Source: Liopterus haemorrhoidalis (Eukaryota; Arthropoda; Insecta; Coleoptera; Dytiscidae). Taken from it: DNA of 64,000 nt. A model generated the notes under the pieces. That model saw only the letters and a program-made list of their open reading frames with translations, was not told the DNA's origin and did not search any database. The stretch is taken from positions 5,461,001-5,525,000 of the forward strand of contig OZ020624.1 of the NCBI GenBank assembly GCA_963971575.1, in the 5' to 3' direction. This document shows, one piece after another, positions 22,197-33,131 of the stretch. Every line of letters starts with the position of its first letter. The first letter of the stretch is position 1. A program made the translations under genes and the position numbers.

Positions 22197-23807
22197 AGCC
22201 CGGTTTTTCCACCTTCAGATAAAGTGGCTGGTAACGTTATCTGACGGATAAAAACAATAACGCGTCTTTCCACCTTCAGATAAAGTTATTCCTACGAATA
22301 AACTATGCTATCTGGCAGATAAGTTATTCGGTAGTCAAAGTAGCGAATAAGTAACAAATAAGTGCTGTCACTGTCAAAAAGTTAGAAATTAAATGATTTA
22401 TTGGAACAATAAATTGCAAAATGGGCTTGAAAAAATATAATTTGTTTGAATTTTATTATTTGTAGAAATAATGCTTTAACTCCAAAATAACAGTGCACCA
22501 GTCCACGGTGAGAAAAAAATATAAAAAAAGTATCTTGTGCAATATCCAGCTTATGTATGATTTCATTTGTATGCCTTGTACGGAAAATTAAGTACACGGC
22601 CAATGTTTACAATATCCCCCTTCAAACTTTATACAGATGGTAGCACATAACGACTACACTAAATATTTCAAGAATTTTCAGTGGCTCTAAAACAATGGTT
22701 TCTAGAAGCGAGCTAACCATCTTCTAGTTTAATGACAAAACACTATCTTAGGTTATGTTAGGTTAGTAAGTGTTTGGTTAGAAGAAGCCGAGCGAAGAGA
22801 GCTACCCATCTTCTAGTTTAATGACATAAATAAAAGTTCTGCACAGTCCCACTTGTTTAGAATCTCTGTATATTAAACAAATGATATGTGTTTGACGTAT
22901 GCGCAAGTGTGAAGTGGGATGTTGTAAACACTTACCTGTTTTACCAAGTACACAAATTTCAGCGAGTATTTTACGATATTGCCCGCTCTCCACGAGTGGC
23001 TGCAGCCTAGGATGAAATGTTAGTGAAACTGGTTTCTTCTGTGAAAAAAAGGCTGAAGTAAACGGTGTCGAGAAGGATATTTTATATTAAACGTTAGCCG
23101 GGATCCACGCCTTACAATACAATGTTTAATAATTCTAATATTCGCTTCGAATTTGAGCAATAAGATTATAATTGGAATAGTAGCAACTGCAGTATTACGC
23201 AAGTTTAACGTTACAAGAGTGGATATGAAGAACCACCCACAAAAAGATCAGTACTGTGTCGGTGACGTACCTGAAGAAACTGATTACTCAGAAAAAATGA
23301 AAATGAAAGAATACTCCGTGATTTAATTTCTTATTTTCAAATTTATTATAACTTATTTTGTATTTACATCAATCATAATAAAATTAAAAAATTAAATAAA
23401 CGTAGAACAATTATTATTAATATTTGCTATCTATTTTTCATTCCTCCAATTTTATTACATGCTTACGACATTAACAATTGCTAAAATCTTTTATAACGCA
23501 TACATAAATTTAATTTTGTTAATGACAATAACCAAAAAAACGGCTCGACAGCTGTCAGTTTACCAATTTATTTATTTATTTCCATAGAGGAACAAAAAAA
23601 AAATTCTTTCTCAAAGCCTATTTCAGTTACACATTCAGTGTTACCAATCTGAGGATTCAATATGTCAGTCTCATTATCCGTCAGATAACTATCTGATAAA
23701 TATGAATTGAAAGACGGGATGACATTTATCCAACAGATAAAGTATCAGATAACTTTATCTATCAGATAGTTACCCAGAAGTTTATCAGAAGGTGGAAAGA
23801 CCGGCCC
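22197..23807. mobile_element. Harbinger-type inverted-repeat element, long form
   Basis: Ends CCCGGTTTTTCCACCTTCAG and the inverse of GGCCGGTCTTTCCACCTTC share subterminal repeats (CAGATAAAGT, TATCTGAYAGATA) with the short MITE at 31403-31661. Flanking TTA at 22194-22196 and 23808-23810 fits the TWA target of PIF/Harbinger. No transposase recognised inside; the inner part includes a partly duplicated segment near 22710 and 22799. Confidence 0.65.
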
Positions 23808-23825
23808 TTAATTTTATTTTCTATA

Positions 23826-24753
23826 CAAGGTGTCTCAAAAGAAATTTTATATTTAGTGAATCGATTAAAAAAAAAGTAAGCCGTATATAGAAAAAATGTT
23901 TATTAATTATTAAAATACACTTTTTGGGGATTTATTTCTTAAAAATAATATCGTCTAAATGTAGACCATCGCGTTCTCGGCACTCATTTAATCGAACAGT
24001 AAAATTACTTATGACGTCTCGGCAGGTGGGCTCAGGGATGGCTGCCATTTCGTGACGGATATTTTCTTTCAAATGCGCCAGTGAAGTCGGTTTATTGGCG
24101 TAAACTTTAGATTTAAGATAACCCCATAGGAAAAAGTCCATAGGGGTTAAATCTGGACTGCGTGGTAAACGTTGGCATGTTGGTAAACGTTGAAAATCGC
24201 TCAATCACTTGATTTACGAAATTAAGCCTCGGACTGGCATCTTGGGGCTTTAATTCTTGCACCAATTGAATTTTGTAGGGGTGCAGCTTTAGGTCTTTGT
24301 GTATAATGCGATGTAATGATGATCTATGCACATTTAAAGCACTTGCGCGCTTTCGAATTGAAAGGTTCGGGTCGTCACGAACAGACTGATTAACATTCTC
24401 CACGTTTTCTACCGTTCTTGATGACCTAGGTCGCCCGGATTTTGATTTATCCAGCGTTGTACCAGTCTCTTCAAACTTTTTAACCCAATGTCGAATGAGA
24501 GGAATGCTTGGCGCATCATTTAAGTGGCGAAAACCTCGAATACTGCAGAATTTTCTACGCGCTACAGTCGCCGAATCACCGTTTTTGTAAAACTCTCGCA
24601 CGCATAACGCGCAGTCTGCTCCCGAGAAACGCTCCTTAGCGACTGAATTCCCAAGAGCCAGGCTACCGATTGACATAACCCCCGCGCCCCTCGGATACGT
24701 TGCGTTCACGCAGTAAGCTAAATAAATATAAAATTTCTTTTGAGACACCTTGT
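23826..24753 (-). mobile_element. mariner-like element (36-residue D-D spacing family), copy 1, internally deleted
   Basis: Ends CAAGGTGTCTCAAAAG (23826) and inverse (ending 24753) with TA on both sides (23824-23825, 24754-24755). 928 bp. Copies 2 and 3 are at 52636-53612 and 57897-58823. Confidence 0.9.
23932..24690 (-). pseudogene. mariner-like transposase, copy 1, with internal deletion
   Basis: The N-terminal two-thirds of the DNA-binding region is intact: ALCVREFYKNGDSATVARR, HWVKKFEETGTTLDKSKSGR, then SIRKRASALNVHRSSLHRI, to NFVNQVIERFSTFTN. A deletion then removes the first two catalytic aspartates and joins to RSPDLTPMDFFLWGYLK (third aspartate) in another frame, ending DDIIFKK. IS630-Tc1-mariner superfamily. 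The start is set at the first Met region before ERFSGAD; upstream residues run into the terminal repeat. Confidence 0.85.
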
Positions 24754-24852
24754 ATAATACTTTTAAATTATTTTCTGTGTATTAATTACGATTTGTTGAC
24801 TTAAATTGTACCTTTTTAAAGTTTAATAAAGATTATTATTATTATTATTAAT

Positions 24853-25474
24853 CGCAGGCTTACAATAGTTAATTCAGCGTTGGCGTAAAAGTGAATCGTC
24901 GTATATCGAACCAGCGTATATAGAGTTCTACCTGTACATATATATTTTTGAAATCTTCAAAATATCAGAGAACTACTTGACAATTAGCCATGGATCAGCA
25001 AATCAAGAATAATAAATCTGCTCGGTACATAATTTCAAAGCTAATTTCAAAGTTATCTAACAATAAATCGTGAACTACTGACATTTTTTTTCTTGGTAAA
25101 AAAAAAACATTCTTTGTAAAACTTCATAATTTTTCAACATTAATCAAGTGAAACCTTATAATAAGCTTATAAATAATTTGTTGGAAATTGAATTTTTTTC
25201 TATGACCTATTTTCTTCGTTTATAAGTTTTGCAATAATCTGTTGATATAATTAGACTTGATCGGGGTGTCTTCTGAGCTTTAATTTGTTTCAAGAAAACT
25301 TCATTAAAAGTTCATGAATTAACTTTGAAAATTCTTTAATATTTTGCAGGAAAATTTATTTTTCACAGGTAGATAACGATGTCATTTTTGTTTAAATATT
25401 TTATTTTCTGATTAAAGAATAAACAAAGAAGAGCAAATTTTTAGTTTTGTTGACTAGGTATTAGAATTTGGCAT
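24853..25474. other. no gene recognised
   Basis: AT-rich, without recognisable coding sequence. Confidence 0.5.
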
Positions 25475-25535
25475 TTACAACAGTGAATCATTGCGTCTCT
25501 GTAGACGGCATATTAAAACTCTAGAATGATTCAAA
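25475..25535 (+). pseudogene. very short LINE fragment
   Basis: About 55 bp matching the minus-strand LINE at 42670-42735 (shared GTAGACGGCATATTAAAACT-like text, encoding RRHIKTLE). Confidence 0.5.
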
Positions 25536-25649
25536 AGACAAGTGTAGAGCGAATTCAGTGGGATTTTTTCAAAACATCATATTTTAGTTTCGGACGTGAA
25601 TATCTAAATTTGGTTAACTAACTGTTTTGTACTGCTCGTACTGATCCAT

Positions 25650-25830
25650 TCAAACGAATGGATAGTTAACAAATGTTTCTTTTATGTGCCTCACGAATAT
25701 TCGCTACAGATAAATATTTCCAAAAAATGTGTTTAACAAAAGTTGCTACGCAAGTAATAACTAACGAGTTTTATTCAAGACTTTTTTGATGCATCAAGAA
25801 ATTGTCAACGTAATATAACACGTAATTACC
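25650..25830 (+). repeat. family F repeat fragment
   Basis: Resembles 7860-7980 (AACAAAAGTT, TAATAACT, AGACTTTTTTGAT blocks in order). Partial copy. Confidence 0.4.
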
Positions 25831-25887
25831 TATTTCAATAATAATTTCTGTTAGAAAGTATCTTGTTTAAGTACTTTGTGATATGTA

Positions 25888-26066
25888 TGATAAACGCTTT
25901 ATAGCGTTAGTAATAACACCAATTAAAACACAGAGATTGTAGCACAAACGAGCATTTATTACAAAGTCTATTTACAGTCTGACACACATACATATATGTC
26001 ATCATGTTATTGTTACTATCGTAACATATTACAAAGGAGGTCTAAGAACTAGTTTTGATCTTAGCA
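25888..26066 (+). repeat. left LTR
   Basis: 179 bp, begins with TG and ends with CA; nearly the same as 27650-27822. Contains the short dyad AACGCTTTATAGCGTT. Confidence 0.85.
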
Positions 26067-26159
26067 CGGCCGTCCTGATCTTGCCGCGTCCTCGCTGCAT
26101 CATCTAAATTTAGCTGAAAAATAAATCAACTTGTTACGAAAACATAATGTTAGTTTTGT

Positions 26160-26435
26160 CCGTCTCCTTGAAGTTTCTGACTATTCAGAGTTTCACTGAA
26201 CTCCTTGAGGTCCTTGAACATTCAGCGTCGAACAAAACAAACACAACTACTTGAGGTCACTGACCATCCAGAGTTCCTCTGAACTCCTTGAGGTTCCTGA
26301 CCATTCAGAGTTTCTCTGAACTCCTTGAGGCTCCTGACCATGCAGAGTCAAACAAAACGAACACAACTCCTTGAGCTCCCTGACCATCGAGAGTTCCTCT
26401 GAACTCCTTGAGGTCCCTGACCATCCATGGTCAAC
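26160..26435. repeat. minisatellite inside the LTR element
   Basis: Repeated ~40-bp units with CTCCTTGAGGTYCCTGACCA followed by TYCAGAGTTYCTCTGAA; about six units. Some units are extended by an ACAAAACRAACACAACT segment. Confidence 0.85.
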
Positions 26436-27649
26436 AAATCAAAAACGACCAGTGTGTCTTGCGGTACTCAACAAGCTAACAACTCTCAACTCAACTTTCA
26501 ATCAATTTATTCCATTACAGGTTGTCTACACTACCCAACAAGCTCAATGACTGTCGCTGCTTCATACTCAGTGCCGTATTATTTTGTCAAAACAAGAAAA
26601 TGTCTTTTACCATTTTAGTCATTCTCAACCTAATCAGTTACCTTCGTGCTATTTATCTGTCAATAGACAAACGCTCGTCCATTCTGACATATTTTTTATT
26701 TCTCTTCAATTTATCACATTTTCTATTTCAGGTAAACTGCGCCTTGGTCTGTTATCAATTGCATTGGCGAAACAAGTAAACTTAAGTAGAACGCTACGAT
26801 TCTCACTATTTTAGTCCTTGCTGGAGTTCTCCAAGGAACAAAGAACAAATTTAATGAATTTATCTCTTGGCACTAAAACCTGCAATAAATACCTGTAACA
26901 AAATCGGCGATTAGCCTCGTTGCAGAAATAAAGGCCTATGTAAAATAAATAATATATATATAATAACTGTAACAAAAGGTCTGTCCAAGCAATGTGCATT
27001 AATTTTAAAATCTCTCTCTCTTTATATTGGCATTTTCATCAAATATGTACCATTAGTACAGACTTGAGGCCAAGACATATTTGACACCTTACAAGACATC
27101 TTTGACATCTTTACCACATCAGTTACAGACTTAACTTAGTACTTTTGTATTATTGAAATTGAAAGAACTAAAATTTTTAAATTCATTAGATTTAAAACAT
27201 TTTTTTTAAATTTGCAATTCTAAAATCTTTTCTTTTTAGCATACTCACAATAATAATAAAACTATTTGAATTATCTTGTTAAGTCTTTATCCAAAATTTC
27301 TTAATTACCAAGAACAAAATAGAAATACCTCATTATTCTCTTATTATTTGGTGTCAAATTTTCATACCATCTTTAGCTTATTCTTTATTTAACCTTTGCA
27401 GTGTTATCGGAAAATTTATTTGCATCTTGTAAGGTGTTTTCCAGCCCTTGCTATTAGTTTTAATGTACTTTATCCAAATTCATTCGTTTAATTATAACAT
27501 AGCACTTGAGTTTTTAATTTTAAAAACTCTTGTGAGCTTGACAATCTGTCTGTCATTTTTGTTATTTTCAATCATTTTCAAAATATTTTATGCACGGAAC
27601 AATAAAAACTGGCCAAAATTAGTTGTGGATGTAGGGATCCCACTTCTGA

Positions 27650-27822
27650 TGATAAACGCTTTATAGCGTTTGTAATAGTACCAATTAAAACACAGAGATT
27701 CAAGCACAAACGAGCATTTATTACAACGTGTATTTACAATCTGTCACATATATGTCATCATGTTATTGTTACTATCGTAACATATTACAAAGGAGGTCCA
27801 AGAACTAGTTTTGATCTTAACA
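27650..27822 (+). repeat. right LTR
   Basis: 173 bp, TG...CA, partner of 25888-26066. Confidence 0.85.
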
Positions 27823-27906
27823 TATGTATGACATTTCAAAATTACCACTTTGTGGGAGAGGGGTCAGTTTTGTGGCGAAACACCAAGTAGTAAACTTGGA
27901 AAATCT

Positions 27907-27960
27907 CATTTTTAGGATTTTGTAGGTATGACCAAAAAACCCTTATACCGTCATTTTGTC

Positions 27961-27998
<38 letters not shown>

Positions 27999-29140
27999 TC
28001 GGTAAAAATTGTAGCCAAACGGCTAAACCTAGAAAGTTGAAATTTGGCATGCTTATACAACTCGTTTACCCACACATAGGAAAAATACCAAAACATCTAA
28101 AAAACATATCCCCCTAAAAATATAAACAAATATGTGCTCATCGAAAAAAAAAATATTTTTTAAAAATTCTGAGCAGGGTATCAAATGAAAGCCCTTAGTA
28201 TGTGGATTAACGATCAAAATTTTATTTTTGCAAAATAAATTATTTAGACATTATTTCTGCCAAAATTTTTCAAAAAAAATTTTGTCCCACACCCTGTAGC
28301 CCAGATGGTTTAAACTAAAAATCTGAAAAAATTCTAAGTAATGTACATTTATGTGAACCGGAATAGTTCAACAGGAATTTTTGATCAGATTATGTTTTCG
28401 GAAAATAGCGCATTTTTTGTGTTTTTTGCGTAACCATGTAAAATATTTAATGATATTATGTAGCACAGTAGATAGAGCGCTTCGATGGTGTAATGGTTAC
28501 TATACAAGCGTTCTAATCTGCAAACTCGAGTTCAAATCGGCCGCGAGGCAATTCATTTTTTCAGTTTTTTTTTTGCATTTTTATTTTGTTTAAATTACTT
28601 TTTCAATATTCTAGTTATATTTGGGCAAATATTGCATTTAATTTTTAAAAGCGTAAATTTAATAACCAGTGCAAATTGTTGAAATTGATTACTATTGGAC
28701 TTACAACCAAGTAACTTAAAATATAACGTAACTATAAATATATAATACCATGGATACAAGTTAAAAAAAAATGAAATATATAAAATATATGTTATGTCAT
28801 GTGTTATAATGTCTGTATCATATTAGTGCCTAAATATATTACTGCTATACTGCTATTTATATTCCTACAAATAGACGAAAACAGAAGGGCGGAGCTTATG
28901 ACTAAAACAACCAATGGAAGCCATAGGCGCAATTTTCAAAATCTTATTAAACCTTGTTATATAAAAAAAATACTGCACATATTTAGAAACCTACATAATG
29001 GTATTAGGCATTCGAATTAAAATTAACAAAAAAATATATATTTTAACATAAAATTGGTTTTGGCATCCCAAATAATCATCATTCACTTACTAAATACCTG
29101 CAAAACCCTGAAATGTGTGAAAATTCACACTTCACATCAT
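27907..29140 (+). mobile_element. DINE-1/Helentron-like element, copy B
   Basis: Complete-looking copy in forward orientation: AGGATTTTGTAGGTATGACC, (GTCT)n at 27960-27998, GTTGAAATTTGGCATGC block, AT-rich body, tRNA-like module at 28477-28549 with T-runs, GGGCGGAGC and CCAAT motifs near 28887-28915, the 3' inverted repeat ATACCTGCAAAACCCTGAAA and the palindrome GTGTGAAAATTCACAC at 29115-29130. Confidence 0.65.
28477..28549 (+). other. tRNA-like module inside DINE-like copy B
   Basis: A-box-like TGGTGTAATGGTT at 28486-28498 and B-box-like GAGTTCAAATC at 28528-28538 (consensus GGTTCGANTCC). The putative anticodon loop GTTCTAA resembles that of tRNA-Arg(TCT). Runs of T (6 and 10) follow at 28555-28573, the form of a Pol III terminator. 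Acceptor stem does not pair cleanly. Confidence 0.55.
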
Positions 29141-31060
29141 TTTTTTAAATATTTTACAGCAAACACTTAAGAGTACCTTAACTAATAAATAATGATTTGG
29201 CGATCTACTCCGGGAAGCATTGCATTATTTTGTTATATACTTTTAGACTAACTGTGCAGGTTCACCTGAATATAATCCTCTTATCCTGAGGATATAAAAA
29301 AGTCCTTTCCAAAATTAATAAAATAATTAAAAACAATTTTAGTCCAATTCTATAATGTATCTCAGTTGGAAGAGCAACAGTTACCTATTAGACTGTGACC
29401 ATTCTCACCCCCATAAACAAGCAACCGTGTTGTCCATAACCAGCACATAACAGTCTAATGCACCTGACATTACATCAACCCTATTCATTATTGAGCCATT
29501 TTCAAAGCGCGCACCTGGAATAATTGTCTGTACGCATGTATACGGTTGTATTGATTCAACCCCAACGAAACAACGAGATGAAACGATCTACGACCTACCA
29601 AAGTTTGTTTGTTCCTGGTTTTTACCATAAAATTTAATACAACGTATTTCCGTGATTAAATTGTGAGCTTTAAATACAGCATCCACTTTGATGTAGTGAG
29701 AAACATCATTTTATAAGGCTGACTAGTGACGCAAATTGAAAAATCGACCACGTGTGGTTTGAAAAAATAGTTTAACATGTATAGATGATCCATCAGGACA
29801 GCCGTTAGAGGCAGATACAATATACACCAGCCCAAAAACTCTACAAGTCAATCGCTTTTTCAACTTCGCTCGTGTTTGGACTCGCAATATGGTATTCTTT
29901 GATACCGGAATTTATTAACATTAGATACGCTAGCGACATTGTATATTTAGTGACAAACAAAATATCGGACTTAATATAAAAGTGAACTTTTTGGAATTTA
30001 TTTTCCGTAAAATAAAGAACATTACAAGACTAGCAGACCCCGTTGCCAACAACGTTGGCAAATTGATATCGAATAAAAATCAATATAAGCAGGAATTAAT
30101 TATTAAAATTTGCATGATTCTGCGTATATTAACAAAACAAAACCGTTTCTTGATTATACCTAGAAAATCCTAAAAACCGCTTAATGCGTGTCGTTTAAAA
30201 ATTAGTATTGGGCTGGATACGACCCGCGGTCCATATGCTGGACATCAATGGTATATCTGTTTCTGATTATAGCCAAGGTATAAAAAAGAGAGCAAAGTGG
30301 CGAAATTAAATAAATTAATTCCTGTTAACACGCGCATATTGGAGCGTACTGCAGCGAGGTTATATTGTTGTTATAGTCGAGCAAGACGACGCGTTCAAAC
30401 AATTTTGATTTCTCTGCCATCATCGTTGCTGAAATAATTGTTTAAAATGGATATTGAGGCATTTACAAGTAGTTCTCATTTATAAGAGGTATTTAGTGTA
30501 GGTTCCGATTGAAATTTGTCAATTTTTTACCAATTTATGTTGAATTTTTTCCAAAATATAATCAAACGTTGAAATACTCATGCGAAAATAAGAATGAAAT
30601 TTTTCTGGATGTTTGCGGAGTTGCATATAGAAATGATGAAATTCACCATGTATATGTCTACTTTTATTTATTCTGTGAACATTGCACCTTCTAGTGTGTT
30701 TATTTTAATTTTTTAGTACATACCAAATTTTATGTTAGCAAGAAATCCATTATAATTTTGTGAACTTTCTGCTCGATTTTAAACGCGTCACTATGTGTTT
30801 TACTCTCCGCTTTCATCGCTGCTTTGCTCTATGCTTCACTATGTGCTTAGCCTAAGTGAGCTGTTGTCTGTCGGAGAACGTCGTTCTCACTGGTGGGGAG
30901 TGACCGACCACACACCTCAAGCCCCGCTAGAACCTAGAAACTCAGCGTTACAAACACACAGAAATTAGGGCTTTTATATATATAATACCATCAGACAACG
31001 AGAAGCAACAACTTAATCACAAATTCGACATAATAAATAATATTTTTTCTCGATCTGTTC
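29141..31060. other. no gene recognised
   Basis: AT-rich. One 9-bp inverted pair (TTAGACTGT / ACAGTCTAA, near 29389 and 29450) and short duplications such as CACTATGTG near 30790 and 30838. No coding family recognised. Confidence 0.5.
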
Positions 31061-31189
31061 TTATCACCGAGTCGACAATTATTGAGCTGCCCATTGCCGA
31101 GTTTGTGTCGACGAGTTGACCTGGTCGCTGAAAATATATCCAGCCGTTTTGTGAATCTCGTACAGACAGGCAGATCTTTAATCATTAGC

Positions 31190-31802
31190 GACTGAACTTG
31201 CAGAAATTCTAGACGAGATCTGTGAAGAGCCAATAGAAAAGACTAAGTCTCTTTGTGAAAAATGGGGTATTGATACATCGCCGAAAAATGCCCGGAGAAT
31301 TGGCTAGAGATATTGGGCTTTTCGCAGAAAGTGAAATTTCTCGCGTTATGAAAAGCGTTCCTGATCGTCTGCAGGAAATAAGTACACGATTTACACGACT
31401 AAGGCCCGGTTTTTCCACCTTCAGATAAAGTTCCAGGTAACTATCTGATAGATAAGGTTATTTGTAACTTCATCTGCTGAGTAAATGTCATCCCTTCTTT
31501 CTATACAAATGTATCTATCGGATAGTTATCTAACCGATAATGAGACTGACGTATTGGATTCACTGACTGGTATTGACATTTATTCAGCAGATGAAGTTAC
31601 AAATAACCTTATCTGTCAGATAGTTACCTGGAACTTTAACTGAAGGTGGAAAGACCGGGCCTAAGTGATCTTAATTCCAAATTTGGATTTTTACTGGACG
31701 TTGAACATTTATTAAACAAGGATAATGTTGATAACGATCTTGAAAAGAATCTGGGTGAATTTTATAATACAGATTTTAATAGAACAGAACTCTATGTCGA
31801 AA
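31190..31802 (+). pseudogene. ZMYM1/hAT-like coding remnant, interrupted by a MITE
   Basis: Encodes EILDEICEEPIEKTKSLCEK, a stop, broken sequence, FTRL directly before the MITE and SDLNSKFGFLLDVEHLL and NRTELYVEI after it. The text resembles the hAT-type domain of zinc-finger MYM-type 1-like proteins. The MITE target TAA falls inside the coding sequence. A mariner (31805) cuts it at the 3' side. Confidence 0.55.
31403..31661. mobile_element. Harbinger-type MITE with TAA target duplication
   Basis: 259 bp, almost entirely inverted repeat: GGCCCGGTTTTTCCACCTTC at 31403 and its inverse ending 31661, with long subterminal GATAAGGTTATTTGTAAC arms. Exact TAA duplication at 31400-31402 and 31662-31664 (TWA rule). 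Short form of the element at 22197-23807. Confidence 0.9.
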
Positions 31803-31804
31803 TA

Positions 31805-33062
31805 ACACTTCACTCAATAAGTCTCCTGCCTGACATATATATGGCAACACTGTTGACAGACCCATATGATTTCTGGATATTACCAACCTTCAAACGATAC
31901 GTGTGAAAATTTCATGACATTTTGACAATTAGTTTAGATTTAGTAATTTTCAAAAGAATGGATAAAAAAGAATTTCGTGTGTTGATTAAACATTGTTTTT
32001 TGATGGGAAAAAATACTGTTGAAGCCAAACAGTGGCTTGATAAGCGTTATAGAGACTCTGCACTAGGCAAATCAACTATTACTGATTGGTATGCTGAATT
32101 TAAACGCGGTCGTACAAATACCGATGTTGCTGAACGCTCTGGTCGCCCAAAATCGGCAGTTGTTCCGGAAAATAAGTCCACAAAATAGTTTTGAAAGACC
32201 GTAAAGTGAAGTTGCGTGAGATAGCTGACACCTTAAAGATATCAGAAGGTAGTGTGTTTACAATTTTACACGAAAATTTGAGCATGCGTAAATTGCTTTT
32301 GAAGTGGGTGCCGCGTTTGCTTACACCAGACCAAAAACAACAACGCGTCGACGATTCAGAGCGCTGTTTGGAGCTGTTCAAGCGAAATAAAAATGATATC
32401 TTGCGTCGGTATGTGACAATGGATGAAACATGGATCCACTACTACACACCTGAATCAAAAAGATCGTCAGCTGAGTGGAGCAGTCGGTGAAATTCGTCCA
32501 AAGCGACCACAAACTCAAAAGTCAGCTGGCAAGGTTATGGCATCCGTATTTTGGGACGCGCATGGTATTTAGTTTATCGAATATCTTGAGAAAGGTAAAA
32601 CTATCAATAGCGAATACTACATGGCATTATTGGATCGATTGAGTGTAGTAATCAAGAAACAACGGCTTGACATGCAAAAGAAAACAGTGCTCTTTCACCA
32701 AGACAACGACCGTGTCACAAGTCGATGAAAACGATGGTTAAATTGAATGAATTACTCTTCGAATTGCTTCCTCACCCACCGTACCCTCCAGATCTGGTCC
32801 GCAGCGACTACTGGCTTTTTGCAGAACTCAAAAAGATGCTCCAGGGAAAGAAATTTGACTCAAATGAAGAAGTGATTGCCGAAACCGAGGCCTATTTTGA
32901 GAGCAAAGACAAATCGTTCTACAAAGAAGGCATCGAAAAGTTAGAGGAGCGTTGGAATGAATGTATCACTCTTGAAGGAGAGTATGTTGATAAATAAAGT
33001 AGAATTTCTAAAAAAAAAAAATGCTTTTCTTAGTTAGACCGGAGACTTATTGAGCGACGTGG
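31805..33062 (+). mobile_element. near full-length mariner
   Basis: Ends share CTCAATAAGTCTCC in inverted orientation (31814 and 33041-33054), flanked by TA (31803-31804, 33063-33064). 1258 bp, the usual mariner size. Confidence 0.9.
31958..32997 (+). pseudogene. mariner transposase, frameshifted
   Basis: Starts MDKKEFRVLIKHCFLMGKN, with helix-turn-helix segments (KLREIADTLKISEGSVFTIL), the first catalytic block MDETWIHYY, second block LFHQDND and third block PPYPPDLVRSDYWLF, ending YVDK. Full-length order, but frameshifts near 32185, 32485 and 32720 and a stop near 32570. The DD34D layout is typical of mariner. ATG at 31958 chosen because it opens the conserved N-terminus. Confidence 0.9.
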
Positions 33063-33131
33063 TAGATCATTACGTATCTCCTAAAATCACGGCAAGACCA
33101 TAAGTATTATATTAGTATCAGTAATAATATT

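Larger units (their letters stand above)
21400..24852 (+). mobile_element. CR1/Jockey-type LINE interrupted by two DNA transposons
   Basis: Coding part 21400-22196; 3' untranslated sequence 23811-23823 and 24756-24831; (TTA)n tail 24832-24850. The gaps are a Harbinger-type element (22197-23807) and a mariner-like element (23826-24753), so the LINE is the oldest of the three. Confidence 0.7.
25888..27822 (+). mobile_element. small non-autonomous LTR element with target duplication
   Basis: Direct repeats 25888-26066 and 27650-27822 start TGATAAACGC and end CTTARCA (TG...CA). Both element ends are flanked by TATGTA (25882-25887 and 27823-27828). Internal 1.58 kb has no gag or pol; it holds a minisatellite and AT-rich sequence also present, broken up, at 9.1-11.3 kb. 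Orientation is nominal, since no primer-binding site was recognised. Confidence 0.85.

Noticed and set aside
22750..22775. TTAGG-like text (TTAGGTTATGTTAGGTTAG) suggesting insect telomere repeat
   Set aside because: Only about two imperfect units, inside a Harbinger-type element; far too short.
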